A stretch of 54,288 nucleotides of DNA, from NCBI RefSeq assembly GCF_947366995.1, contig NZ_CANBCC010000022.1:1-54288 (forward strand), in the 5' to 3' direction. The number at the start of each line of letters is the position of its first letter. Position 1 is the first letter of the stretch. A program made the translations under genes and the position numbers. Shown one piece after another: positions 24,918-33,406 of the stretch. The notes beneath the pieces were generated by a model. It worked only from the letters and a program-made list of their open reading frames with translations. It was not told where the DNA came from and did not search any database. Source of the stretch: an uncultured Aquabacterium sp. (lineage in GTDB: Bacteria > Pseudomonadota > Gammaproteobacteria > Burkholderiales > Burkholderiaceae_C).

Positions 24918-25901
24918 TTATACGGCCTGCTTCACCCCCAGCACGGCACACCATCCGAGCAGGGTCAGCACGGACCCGGCCGTGGTCCAGAGAATGATCC
25001 GGGCGATCAAGCCGGTGTCGGCGCCTTCGCGCTCGGCCAGCATCGACACATTGGCCGCGGCGGGCAGCGCTGCGGCCAGGGTGACCGCCACAAGCCCCAT
25101 CTCGGACAGGGGATGGCCCATGGCCTGCAGCGCCCGCCCCATGCCCCACACCAGCGCCGGGTGCACGGCCAACTTCAGGCTCACCGGGATCAGGAGCCCG
25201 CTCAGGCGGGGTGCCCGTGCACTCGGCTGGGCCCTCGCCGGCATCTGCGCCCGCGCCACGATGGCCCCGAGGGTGAACAAGGCCGCCGGGGTGGCGGCCT
25301 GCCCCAGCAGGCGCAACGTGTCGTCCACCGGCGTGGGCACCACCCAGCCCAGGGCCCCGCACGTGATGCCGGCCGCCATGGCCTGAAGCAACGGATTGCG
25401 CAGCGCACCGCGCAAAGAAGCACGCAAGGAGGCCAGGGCGTCGCCGCCGCCTTCCGCACCGGCGTGGATCCAGGCCACGCAGCACGAGCAGGTCAGGATG
25501 ACGTCGACCAGCAGCGTCGCCGCCACCGGGCCCGCGGCACCCGGGCCGAGCAGGCCGGTGAGCAGCGGCAGCCCGAGAAAACCGGTGTTGGGAAAGGCCG
25601 CCACCAGGGCCGCCATGCCGGCATCCCGCCGGTTCATTCCGTAGCGCACGGACCAGACCAGCCCCGCCACGGTCACCACCGCGCTCGACAACGCGTACAC
25701 GGCCAGCAGCCCCCACACCGGCCCCGCCTGCAGACGCCCACCTGCCCCCAGTCGGAACAGCAAGGCCGACAGCGCAAAGTACAGCACGAAGACCATCAGG
25801 GCGCCGATGCCCTCGACCGGCAGCAGGCCCTTGCGCGCGGCCACCCAGCCGATCAGCACCAGCGCAAAGAACGGCAACAGCAGCGACAGCAAGGACCCCA
25901 T
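24918..25901 (-). CDS. AEC-family transporter (auxin efflux carrier type)
   Basis: A 327-residue polytopic membrane protein with about ten hydrophobic helices in two five-helix halves. Features typical of the AEC family are an N-terminal LLPFFALVLIGWVAARKG, the AAFPNTGFLGLPLL block near residues 105-118 (NTGFLGLP is diagnostic), and a C-terminal LPAAANVSMLAERE segment. Bacterial members export or import organic acids such as malonate or malate; the substrate here cannot be set. The start at 25901 begins the first helix directly. It lies 59 bases after msrQ in the same direction. Confidence 0.87.
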   Translation of the reverse strand: MGSLLSLLLPFFALVLIGWVAARKGLLPVEGIGALMVFVLYFALSALLFRLGAGGRLQAGPVWGLLAVYALSSAVVTVAGLVWSVRYGMNRRDAGMAALVAAFPNTGFLGLPLLTGLLGPGAAGPVAATLLVDVILTCSCCVAWIHAGAEGGGDALASLRASLRGALRNPLLQAMAAGITCGALGWVVPTPVDDTLRLLGQAATPAALFTLGAIVARAQMPARAQPSARAPRLSGLLIPVSLKLAVHPALVWGMGRALQAMGHPLSEMGLVAVTLAAALPAAANVSMLAEREGADTGLIARIILWTTAGSVLTLLGWCAVLGVKQAV

Positions 25902-25960
25902 GCGGGCATTGTCACGGCAAGCGCCGGCCGCGACAGCGGGCTCCGGCCACGGCCGCGCGC

Positions 25961-26611
25961 TCAGCGCACACGCCACATCGCCAGGATGCCCCCGCGGCGC
26001 ATCACGCGCCAGCCGAACAGCACGGCCAGGATGACGGCGTAGACCAGAACCTCATCGGTGTCGTTCTTGGCGGCCTTCTTAAGGTAGAAGTGCAGCAGGC
26101 CCAGCATGGCCACCACGTAGGTCAGCCGATGCAGCCACTGCCAGCGCCGCCCGCCCAGCGCCCGCACGGCGGCATTGAACGAGGTCAGCGCCAGCGGCAG
26201 CATCACGACAAAGGCCAGCATGCCGACCAGGATGAAGTTGCGCTTGAAGACGTCGCGCACGATGTCGTCCAGCGCCCAGCCCTTGTCGAAGCCGGCATAG
26301 GACAGCAGATGCAGCACCGCGTAGACGAATGTCGTGACGCCCAGCGTGCGCCGGAAGCGCACCAGGGCGGGCAGCGAGGCCAGCTCACGCAGGGGTGTGA
26401 TGGCCAGCGTCAGCCACAGCCAGCGCAGGGCCCATTCGCCCGTCTCGCGGATCAGTTTCTCGGCCGGGTTGGCCCCCAGCGAGCCGACCATGGCGCCCAC
26501 CAGCAGCGCGATGGCGGGCACCGCACACACGGCCCACAGCAAGGGCTTCATCCAGGGGCGAACCAGCCAGGCGTTCAGAAAGGACAGCGGGGGCGCAGGC
26601 ATGACAGACAT
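25961..26611 (-). CDS. msrQ: MsrQ, heme-binding membrane subunit of the MsrPQ methionine sulfoxide reductase
   Basis: A 216-residue inner-membrane protein of the YedZ/ferric-reductase-like type with about six helices. Histidines expected for b-type heme occur in VLHLLSYAGFDKGW and WLHRLTY, and LLHFYLKKAAKND follows. It passes electrons from the quinone pool or flavin to MsrP, which repairs oxidised methionines in the cell envelope. It directly follows msrP with 15 bases between, the standard msrPQ order. Confidence 0.95.
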   Translation of the reverse strand: MSVMPAPPLSFLNAWLVRPWMKPLLWAVCAVPAIALLVGAMVGSLGANPAEKLIRETGEWALRWLWLTLAITPLRELASLPALVRFRRTLGVTTFVYAVLHLLSYAGFDKGWALDDIVRDVFKRNFILVGMLAFVVMLPLALTSFNAAVRALGGRRWQWLHRLTYVVAMLGLLHFYLKKAAKNDTDEVLVYAVILAVLFGWRVMRRGGILAMWRVR

Positions 26612-26626
26612 GGGCAGACAGGCAGT

Positions 26627-27640
26627 TCAGTAGTTCTTCTTGAGGTCCAGGCCAGCATACAACTGCCCCACCTGGGCCTCATAGCCGTTGAACATCAGCG
26701 TAGGCTTGCGGGGGGCGAACAGCCCCCCTTCGCCGATGCGTCGCTCGGTGGCCTGGCTCCAGCGCGGGTGGTCCACCCTGGGGTTCACGTTCGAGTAGAA
26801 GCCGTACTCCTGCGGGTTGGCCTTGACCCAGCTGGGCGTGACCGGCTTCTCGGTGAACTGAATCCGCACGATGGACTTGGCGCTCTTGAAGCCGTACTTC
26901 CAGGGCACGACCAGCCGCACGGGCGCGCCATTCTGATTGGGCAGCACCTCGCCGTACAGGCCGAAAGCCAGCAGCGTGAGCGGATGCATGGCCTCGTCGA
27001 TGCGCAGGCATTCCACATAGGGCCAGTCGAGCACGCGCGACTGCACGCCCGGCATCTGCTTCGCATCGGCCAGGGTGTAGAACGACACAAACTTGGCGCG
27101 GCTGGTGGGCTCGACGCGCCCGGCCAGTGCCGAGAGCGAAAACCCGATCCATGGGATCACCATGGACCAGCCCTCGACACAGCGCAGGCGGTAGATGCGC
27201 TCTTCCATCGGGGCCGTGCGCATCAGGTCTTCCAGCGCCAACCGCTGCGGCTTGCCGACCTCGCCATCCACCAGCACCGACCACGGCCGGGGCCTAAGCG
27301 TGTGCGCATGCTCGGCCGGATCGCCCTTGTCGGTGCCGAACTCGTAGAAGTTGTTGTAGCTGGTGATGTCCTCGTACGAGGTGGCCTTGTCCATCACGAG
27401 CGCACCCGGCACGGCGCTGCGCGCAGCCGGCAGGGCCGCCGCCTTGCCGGGCCGCTTCACAGCCGATGCGGGGCCCTGCGCCAGCGCGGCACCACCCACC
27501 GCAACGCCCGCCACACCGGCCAGACCCTGCAACAGACGGCGCCGGTCGGCGTAGATGGCCTGTGGCGTGACCTCCCGCTCGGGCAGCACGAAGCCGCTGT
27601 CAGGATGCAGTCGGTGGTGACGGGTGCGGATGAAGGACAT
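26627..27640 (-). CDS. msrP: MsrP, periplasmic protein-methionine-sulfoxide reductase, molybdopterin subunit
   Basis: A 337-residue sulfite-oxidase-fold enzyme that reduces methionine sulfoxide in periplasmic proteins. The molybdenum ligand cysteine is C154 in [14 protein letters not shown], and [13 protein letters not shown] (about 96-108) and [12 protein letters not shown] match the YedY/MsrP family. The twin-arginine signal [12 protein letters not shown] is preceded by about 31 residues, the usual MsrP arrangement. The ATG at 27640 is used because it begins the conserved leader and has GGAG upstream. It is the first gene of msrPQ. Confidence 0.95.
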   Translation of the reverse strand: MSFIRTRHHRLHPDSGFVLPEREVTPQAIYADRRRLLQGLAGVAGVAVGGAALAQGPASAVKRPGKAAALPAARSAVPGALVMDKATSYEDITSYNNFYEFGTDKGDPAEHAHTLRPRPWSVLVDGEVGKPQRLALEDLMRTAPMEERIYRLRCVEGWSMVIPWIGFSLSALAGRVEPTSRAKFVSFYTLADAKQMPGVQSRVLDWPYVECLRIDEAMHPLTLLAFGLYGEVLPNQNGAPVRLVVPWKYGFKSAKSIVRIQFTEKPVTPSWVKANPQEYGFYSNVNPRVDHPRWSQATERRIGEGGLFAPRKPTLMFNGYEAQVGQLYAGLDLKKNY

Positions 27641-27685
27641 GGCAGGCTCCACGACGGGGACGCCGCGAACCTTACACCCTCGGCG

Positions 27686-29080
27686 TCAGGACCGGGCCGC
27701 TGGGGCTTTTGCCGCGCGCACGCGCACCAGCTCGGCCGTGTCCCGGTAGTCCGGCACGCTCGCTGCCCAGCCGAGTTCTTCCTCGATGCGCAGGCGCAAG
27801 GTGTCGGCGGCAGTCGCCTCGCCATGCACCACGTACACGTGCTTCGGCTCCTTGCCCAGGTGCTTCAGCCACTTCAGCAGGCCGCGCTGGTCGGCATGGG
27901 CCGACAGCCCTTCGATCTGCGTGACCTCGGCACGGATGGGCACGTACTCACCGAAGATCTTGAGCGAGGTGGCGCCCGCCACCAGCGAGGCCCCCCGGGT
28001 GCCACCCGCCTGGAAACCGCTCAGCACGATGGCATTGCGCGGCTGCGGCCCGAAGTGCGAGATGTGGTGGAGCGCCCGGCCGCCCGTCAGCATGCCGCTG
28101 CCGGCAATGATCACCATGGGATAGCGCTGCCGCATCAGCGCCTGCGATTCGGCAACGTCGCGCACGAAGCGCGTCATCTCCTGGATGCCCTGACACTCTT
28201 CCGGCGTCAGGCGGTGCTGGTCCATGTGACGGCGGTAGAGCTCCGTGGCCGAGATGGCCATCGGGCTGTCGAGCACGACCGGCAACTTCGGGATCGCGCC
28301 GGCCTCGCGCAGGCGGTAGAGCGAATACAGCAGACTCTGTGTTCGCCCCACGGCAAAGGCCGGGATGATGACCGTGCCGCCGCGCGCCGCGGTACGCCGG
28401 ATCACATCGCCGAGCACCTCGATGGCATCGACGTCGGCATGCAGTCGATCGCCATAGGTTGACTCGACCACCACCCAGTCGGCCATCTGGCCGTTGGCCG
28501 GCGGCAGCATCACCAGGTCGTCATCACGCCCCAGGTCGCCGGAGAACAGCACCGACTTGCCCTTGTGCTCGATGGCGATGCTGCTCGCGCCCAGGATGTG
28601 TCCGGCCGGCGTGAAGCGCACCTTCACGCCACCCTCGAGCGCCACCACCGCATGGGCATCGACCCGCTTCAGGTGCTGGATGGCCTTCTTCGCATCGCGC
28701 ACGGTGTAGAGCGGCTTGGCCGGCGAATGCTTCGTCGCCGCGTGGCGATTGCGGTAGCGCGCTTCCTCTTCCTGCAGGTGGGCCGTGTCCTGCATGAGGA
28801 TTTCGGCCAGATCGGCCGTGGCAGCCGTCGTCCACACCGGGCCCTTGAAGCCATCGCGGTACAGCGCGGGCAGCATGCCGCTGTGGTCGATGTGCGCGTG
28901 CGTCAGCAGCACGGCGTCCAGGCTGGCCGGGTCGAACGGGAAGCCGGCCCAGTTGCGCTCGCGCAGCGTCTTGAAACCCTGGAACAGGCCGCAGTCCACC
29001 AGCAGCCTGAGGCCGCCCACTTCAACCAGCGTCTTGGAACCGGTGACGGTGGCGTTCGCCCCGTAGAAAGTCATGCGCAT
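27686..29080 (-). CDS. Metallo-beta-lactamase/beta-CASP hydrolase, predicted RNA-processing nuclease
   Basis: A 464-residue protein of the CPSF73/Ysh1-like bacterial group. The metal site motif HAHIDH is at residues 61-66, followed by AGHILGA, FSGDLGR, STYGDR, a beta-CASP domain with DSPMAISATELY and GSGMLTGGRALHH, and the final GLSAHADQRGL. These belong to the RNA-specific beta-CASP branch rather than RNase J. Start ATG 29080 has GGAGAG at ideal spacing; ATG 29074 is an alternative. An eight-base palindrome lies immediately before the ribosome site. Its RNA target is unknown. Confidence 0.9.
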   Translation of the reverse strand: MRMTFYGANATVTGSKTLVEVGGLRLLVDCGLFQGFKTLRERNWAGFPFDPASLDAVLLTHAHIDHSGMLPALYRDGFKGPVWTTAATADLAEILMQDTAHLQEEEARYRNRHAATKHSPAKPLYTVRDAKKAIQHLKRVDAHAVVALEGGVKVRFTPAGHILGASSIAIEHKGKSVLFSGDLGRDDDLVMLPPANGQMADWVVVESTYGDRLHADVDAIEVLGDVIRRTAARGGTVIIPAFAVGRTQSLLYSLYRLREAGAIPKLPVVLDSPMAISATELYRRHMDQHRLTPEECQGIQEMTRFVRDVAESQALMRQRYPMVIIAGSGMLTGGRALHHISHFGPQPRNAIVLSGFQAGGTRGASLVAGATSLKIFGEYVPIRAEVTQIEGLSAHADQRGLLKWLKHLGKEPKHVYVVHGEATAADTLRLRIEEELGWAASVPDYRDTAELVRVRAAKAPAARS

Positions 29081-29090
29081 CGGTGCTCTC

Positions 29091-29107
29091 CGTTGAATCA
29101 TTCAACG
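29091..29107 (-). promoter_or_regulatory. Perfect palindrome directly upstream of the beta-CASP gene ribosome site
   Basis: CGTTGAATCATTCAACG has two perfect eight-base arms around one central base and abuts the GGAGAG ribosome site of the gene at 29080. It could be a repressor operator or form a small mRNA hairpin affecting translation. No regulator binding this sequence is known to me. Confidence 0.35.
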
Positions 29108-29134
29108 CTAGCACAGCGACGCGCCGGTGACCTT

Positions 29135-29179
29135 GCCACACATCGCACCGCGCGCTCGCTACGCCGGGCGATGTGTGGC
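29135..29179. repeat. Inverted repeat between topB and the beta-CASP gene
   Basis: A perfect 12-base inverted repeat (GCCACACATCGC / GCGATGTGTGGC) surrounds a 21-base GC-rich spacer, starting 10 bases after the topB stop in the direction of transcription. There is no T tract, so it is not a classic intrinsic terminator. It may be a 3'-end-protecting or Rho-assisted structure. Confidence 0.5.
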
Positions 29180-29188
29180 GCGCGCCAC

Positions 29189-31831
29189 TCAGGCAGCCTT
29201 GCGGGCCGGAGCCTTCTTGGCCGCTGCACGCGGCGCACGCGGCTCGAACTCGAAGCCGACCTTTCCGGCCTTGGCATCCCAGCTCAGGAAGGCCTTGAAC
29301 TTGCGCCGCGTCTTGTTCGACACGAAGTTCTCGAGCAGGTCGGTCTTGCCGGTTTCCAGCAGCTTGCCGAACTGCTCCGGCGTGATGGGTTGCTGCAGGA
29401 TGACCTTGCCGCTCTTGAAGTCGCACTTGCCCTTGGCTGCGCCCAGGGTGTTTTCACACACGTAGTTGGTGCCGTGCTCGTAGACGCTGCCGCCGCACTT
29501 CGGACAGGCGCCCAGCGTGGTGGCGTTGCTGAAGTCCACGGCCTCGCCCGACTCCTCTTCCTTCTTCGCGTCTTCGCCGAAGTCGAACTCCATCTTCCAG
29601 TTGTTGAGCTCGGCGTCCTTGACGAGCTTGAGCTCGGCGGTGAAGGGCCAGCCCGCCTTCGAGCGGAAGCCTTCCAGCGGGCCCAGCTTGTGCTCGCGCA
29701 GCAGCTGCTCCACCTCGTGCAGCTCGAAGCTGCGGCCCGCCGGGATCTTGGTCATGCTGAAGCCGCAACCAGTCTGGCCTTCGGCATCACCGCCACCCTT
29801 GCCGGTGCAGGTGAAGCGGCGGTAGTTCTCCTTCACGACGCCGCCGCAGTTCGGGCACGGCGTGCTCAGCGTGGCGTAGTCGCCCGGGATGGTGTCGCGG
29901 TCGTATTCCTTGGCCTTCTGCACCACGCGCTGCGTCATGCTCGCGATCTCGGCCATGAAGGCCTCGCGGCTCAGGCGCCCGCGCTCCATCTCCGAGAGCT
30001 TGTGCTCCCAGTTGCCGGTCAGCTCGGGCTTGGTCAGGTCTTCCACGCCCAGGCCGCGCAGCAGCGTCATCAGCTGGAAGGCCTTCGCGGTAGGGATCAG
30101 CTCCCGGCCCTCGCGGATCATGTACTTCTCGGTCAGCAGGCCTTCGATGATGGCGGCGCGCGTGGCCGGCGTACCGAGGCCCTTCTCCTGCATCGCAGCC
30201 TTCAGCTCCTCGTCGTCGATCAGCTTGCCCGCGCCTTCCATGGCGCTCAGCAGCGTCGCTTCCGAGTAGCGGGCGGGCGGTTTGGTCTTCAGGGCATTGA
30301 CGACGACGTCTTCGTTGCGCACGGCCTCGCCCGGCTGCACGGCCACCAGCGTGGTGTCGTCGCCCTCTTCCGCGGCTTCCTTGCCGTACACGGCCAGCCA
30401 GCCTGGTTTGACCAGCACCTTGCCGTTGGTCTGGAAGTGGTGCGTCTTGCCGGCCGCCGGAATCTTCGTGATGCGGGTGGTGACCATGAACTCGGCCGCC
30501 GGGTAGAACACCGCGATGAAGCGCTTGACCACCATGTCGTACAGCTTGGCCTCGGCCTCGGTCAGGCTCTTGGGCGTCTGCATCGTCGGGATGATGGCGA
30601 AGTGGTCCGACACCTTGGCGTTGTCGAACACGCGCTTGTTGGGCTTGATGTAGCCGTCGTTGACCGCCTTGCGGGCGTGCTGGGCCAGCTCGCGCAGCGG
30701 GCCGGGCAGGTCCTCGTCGGCGATCATGCCCATCGTCTGCTGGACCACGCTCACATAGTCTTCCGGCAGCGCGCGCGAATCGGTACGCGGGTAGGTCAGC
30801 ACCTTGTGCTTTTCATACAGCGCCTGCGCCAGGCCCAGCGTGGTCTTGGCGCTGAAGCCGAAACGCGAGTTGGCCTCGCGCTGCAGCGTGGTCAAGTCGT
30901 ACAGCAACGGGCTCGACTGGCTGCTTGGCTTGGCCTCTTCCGTCACCGTGCCGGTCTGGCCGCGCACGGCATCGGCAATGGCCTGCGCCTCGGCGGCGCT
31001 CCAGACGCGGTCGGCGCGGAACTCGGCCTCGGCCGAACCCTCGGCTGCCGCCTTGTCCTTCTTGAAGTCCGGGTTGAACCACTTGCCGTCGTAAGTGCCG
31101 GCGGCCGCGTCGAACGTGCCCTTGATTTCCCAGTAATCGCGGTAGACGTGCTTGCGGATCTTCTCTTCGCGCTCGACCACGATGGACAGCGTCGGCGTCT
31201 GCACGCGGCCCACGGTGGTCAGGAAGAAGCCGCCATCGCGCGAGTTGAACGCCGTCATCGCCCGCGTGCCGTTGATGCCCACCAGCCAGTCGGCCTCCGA
31301 GCGGCAACGCGCGGCGCTGGCCAGCGGGGTCATCTGCTCGTCGGTGCGCAGGGCTTCGAAGCCGTCGCGGATGGCGGCCGGCGTCATGCTCTGCAGCCAC
31401 AGGCGCTTGACGTCCTTGCCCAGGCCCTTGGCCTTGGTGGTGGCCGTGCTGTCCTGCGCGTACTGCACGATCAGGCGGAAGATCAGCTCACCCTCGCGCC
31501 CCGCGTCACAGGCGTTGATCAACGTGGTGACGTCCTTGCGCTTGATGAGCTTGACCAGGGCGTTCAGGCGCCCCTTGCTCTTGTCGATCGGGTTCAGATC
31601 GAAATGCGGCGGGATGACCGGCAGGTTGGCGAAGCTCCACTTGCCGCGCTTGACGTCGAACTCTTCCGGCGCCTTGATCTCGACCAGGTGACCCACGGCC
31701 GAGCTGACGACATAGTGCTCGGACTCGAAGTATTCGTCGTGCTTCTCGAACTTGCCGTCCACGGGCGTCAGCGCCCGCACGATGTCCTGTGCGACCGACG
31801 GCTTCTCTGCAATGACCAGGGCTTTGCTCAT
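29189..31831 (-). CDS. topB: DNA topoisomerase III
   Basis: An 880-residue type IA topoisomerase that decatenates DNA by passing strands through a transient 5'-phosphotyrosine break. The TOPRIM domain shows IAEKPSVA at residues 7-14 and DAGREGE at 109-115. The catalytic tyrosine is Y347 in LTYPRTDSRALP. Two C-terminal zinc-like modules follow (CPNCGG...TGC and CPKCGG...KCDF), and the tail is Lys/Ala-rich (AKKAPARKAA). The ATG at 31831 begins the conserved MSKALVIAEKPS; a longer frame upstream reads through the alternating tract and was rejected. A TATAAA box ends seven bases before the ATG, with no Shine-Dalgarno sequence, so the mRNA may be leaderless. Confidence 0.95.
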   Translation of the reverse strand: MSKALVIAEKPSVAQDIVRALTPVDGKFEKHDEYFESEHYVVSSAVGHLVEIKAPEEFDVKRGKWSFANLPVIPPHFDLNPIDKSKGRLNALVKLIKRKDVTTLINACDAGREGELIFRLIVQYAQDSTATTKAKGLGKDVKRLWLQSMTPAAIRDGFEALRTDEQMTPLASAARCRSEADWLVGINGTRAMTAFNSRDGGFFLTTVGRVQTPTLSIVVEREEKIRKHVYRDYWEIKGTFDAAAGTYDGKWFNPDFKKDKAAAEGSAEAEFRADRVWSAAEAQAIADAVRGQTGTVTEEAKPSSQSSPLLYDLTTLQREANSRFGFSAKTTLGLAQALYEKHKVLTYPRTDSRALPEDYVSVVQQTMGMIADEDLPGPLRELAQHARKAVNDGYIKPNKRVFDNAKVSDHFAIIPTMQTPKSLTEAEAKLYDMVVKRFIAVFYPAAEFMVTTRITKIPAAGKTHHFQTNGKVLVKPGWLAVYGKEAAEEGDDTTLVAVQPGEAVRNEDVVVNALKTKPPARYSEATLLSAMEGAGKLIDDEELKAAMQEKGLGTPATRAAIIEGLLTEKYMIREGRELIPTAKAFQLMTLLRGLGVEDLTKPELTGNWEHKLSEMERGRLSREAFMAEIASMTQRVVQKAKEYDRDTIPGDYATLSTPCPNCGGVVKENYRRFTCTGKGGGDAEGQTGCGFSMTKIPAGRSFELHEVEQLLREHKLGPLEGFRSKAGWPFTAELKLVKDAELNNWKMEFDFGEDAKKEEESGEAVDFSNATTLGACPKCGGSVYEHGTNYVCENTLGAAKGKCDFKSGKVILQQPITPEQFGKLLETGKTDLLENFVSNKTRRKFKAFLSWDAKAGKVGFEFEPRAPRAAAKKAPARKAA

Positions 31832-31838
31832 GGGCGTG

Positions 31839-31844
31839 TTTATA
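31839..31844 (-). promoter_or_regulatory. Predicted -10 box of topB (possible leaderless start)
   Basis: On the minus strand TATAAA is separated from the topB ATG at 31831 by seven bases. Initiation at standard spacing would begin at the ATG itself, and no ribosome binding site lies between. Confidence 0.45.
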
Positions 31845-31897
31845 TCTTCACTCAGCCTCGACGTTGGAGGCAGGGTTCCGTTCTTACAATCGGGCCT

Positions 31898-31946
31898 CGC
31901 GCGCACGTGCACACGTACGTACACGTGCACACACGCACGCGCGCGC
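31898..31946. repeat. 49-bp alternating purine/pyrimidine (Z-DNA-prone) tract
   Basis: Every step alternates purine and pyrimidine, made of CG, CA/TG and TA steps with short self-complementary units such as ACGTACGT, GTGCAC and CACGTG. GC/CG and CA/TG alternation is the classical sequence for left-handed Z-DNA under negative supercoiling. It lies between the divergent topB and SET-domain genes, between the plus-strand TACAAT box (31885-31890) and the SET start codon. Confidence 0.85.
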
Positions 31947-31975
31947 CCACCAATTCAATGTAACCAAAAAGGCCG

Positions 31976-32494
31976 ATGACGCAAGCCGCCACCAAGCCCC
32001 ACCCTGCCGCCCGCACGGCCCCCAGCAGCGCACGGGCCACGGCCAGCCGTCGCACCCAGGTCCGGGACTCCGGCGTCCACGGCAAGGGGGTGTTCGCGGT
32101 GCGGCCCCTCAGGGCAGGCGAGCGGGTCCTCGAGTACAAGGGCGAGATCATCACTTGGGAAGAGGCCCTCGATCGCCATCCCCATGATCCCGAGCAGCCC
32201 AATCACACCTTCTACTTCCACCTTGACGACGGCCATGTCATCGACGGCAAGTACCAGGGCAACTCGGCCAAGTGGATCAACCATTCGTGTGCGCCCAACC
32301 TCGAAGCAGAGCAGGTCGGCAACCGGGTCTTCCTGAACGCCTTGCGCGACATCGAACCCGGTGAAGAGCTCTTCTTCGACTACGGCCTGATCATCAATGC
32401 CCGCATGACGGCCAAGCTGAAGAAGGAGTACGCCTGCTGGTGCGGCAGCCCCGCGTGCCGGGGCACGATGCTGGCGCCCAAGCGCCGCCGCTGA
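31976..32494 (+). CDS. SET-domain protein, predicted protein-lysine methyltransferase
   Basis: A 172-residue, mostly single-domain SET protein. After a basic Ala/Arg/Thr-rich tail (residues 1-30), the SET core shows SGVHGKGVFAV, NSAKWINHSCAPN (97-109, containing the diagnostic NHSC), and GEELFFDYG with the catalytic-type tyrosine Y136. A post-SET CxCx4C motif, CWCGSPACRG, follows at 154-163, and with the NHSC cysteine could bind zinc as in eukaryotic histone methyltransferases. Members transfer methyl groups from SAM to lysines. Bacterial targets are mostly unknown; a basic nucleoid or ribosomal protein is a guess. A TACAAT box at 31885-31890 implies a leader of about 80 bases containing the alternating tract. 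Confidence 0.9.
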   Translation: MTQAATKPHPAARTAPSSARATASRRTQVRDSGVHGKGVFAVRPLRAGERVLEYKGEIITWEEALDRHPHDPEQPNHTFYFHLDDGHVIDGKYQGNSAKWINHSCAPNLEAEQVGNRVFLNALRDIEPGEELFFDYGLIINARMTAKLKKEYACWCGSPACRGTMLAPKRRR

Positions 32495-32497
32495 CGC

Positions 32498-33394
32498 ATG
32501 ACCGAAACCGATCAGGCTGGGCTGGACGCCGCCGTGACGGACCTGAATGCGGCCGCCGAACAGATCTGGATGGCGTGCCAGGCCGATTGGCCCGGCCTGT
32601 CGGTCGAGGTGCAGCCCGAGCTGGCGTCCACCAACACCACCCTCATGGCCCGCGCCGACGAGGCGGAGCCCGGCCCCGTTCTGCTGACTGCGGCCAGCCA
32701 GACCGCCGGGCGGGGCCGACAGGGCCGGCAGTGGGCCGCCCGCGCGGGTGACAGCCTGGCTTTCTCGCTCGGGCTCCCCGTGGCGCTGGACGCGATTCCG
32801 GGCGGCGGCAGCGCCCTGTCGCTTGCCGTCGGTCTGGCGGTGGCCGAAGCGCTCGACGCACTGCGTGCGGAACGCGCGCGATCCACGGGCCTCGGTGCAC
32901 CGCAGCCGCTGGGCCTCAAGTGGCCGAACGACCTGTGGCTGGAAGGCCGCAAGCTCGGGGGCATCCTGATCGAAGCGCGCAGCGGGGCCCATCTGCCACA
33001 CGGGTACCGTTGGCTCGTGATCGGCGTGGGCCTGAATGTGCGGGCTGCCGTGCTGCCCGGCACCGCCTGCGTGGCCGAGGGCCTGCCCGCCTCCGCACGA
33101 CCGACCGCGGGTGAGGCCTGGACGGCCGTGGCCCCCGCGCTGCTGCAAGGCGTGCGGGCCTTCGTCCGGCATGGCTTTGCATCACTGCAGGCCGCCTATG
33201 CCGAGCGTGACGTGCTGGCCGGCCAGCCTGTGGCCTTGTGGACACGCCCCGGCGCCGATCCGCTCGCCGACGCACCGCACGCCTCCGGCATCGCCACCGG
33301 CGTGGATGGGCACGGGGCCTTGCTCGTGCATACTGACGCCGGACTTCGCGCGTGGTCCAGCGGCGACGTCACAGTCCGCCCTCACGCCTCCTGA
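32498..33394 (+). CDS. birA: BirA, biotin-[acetyl-CoA-carboxylase] ligase without DNA-binding domain
   Basis: A 298-residue biotin protein ligase that activates biotin with ATP and attaches it to the carrier protein of acetyl-CoA carboxylase. The biotinyl-AMP loop GRGRQGR is at 71-77, KWPNDLW at 141-147 and RKLGGILIE at 151-159. No N-terminal helix-turn-helix precedes the catalytic domain, so it is a monofunctional ligase rather than the E. coli repressor type. It starts three bases after the SET gene stop and is followed 12 bases later by the SPOR-like gene, so all three are likely co-transcribed. Confidence 0.93.
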   Translation: MTETDQAGLDAAVTDLNAAAEQIWMACQADWPGLSVEVQPELASTNTTLMARADEAEPGPVLLTAASQTAGRGRQGRQWAARAGDSLAFSLGLPVALDAIPGGGSALSLAVGLAVAEALDALRAERARSTGLGAPQPLGLKWPNDLWLEGRKLGGILIEARSGAHLPHGYRWLVIGVGLNVRAAVLPGTACVAEGLPASARPTAGEAWTAVAPALLQGVRAFVRHGFASLQAAYAERDVLAGQPVALWTRPGADPLADAPHASGIATGVDGHGALLVHTDAGLRAWSSGDVTVRPHAS

Positions 33395-33406
33395 CACCTC
33401 CACCCC

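Noticed and set aside
31898-31946. Microsatellite or CRISPR-like repeat
   Set aside because: There is no fixed repeat unit or spacer; the only regularity is purine/pyrimidine alternation, so it is reported as a Z-DNA-prone tract instead.
28565-31963. A 1132-codon open frame on the plus strand opposite topB and the beta-CASP gene
   Set aside because: It is antisense to two clear genes, reads as His/Arg/Gln/Ala/Val-rich low-complexity sequence with no motif, and is what high GC at third positions produces in the opposite strand.
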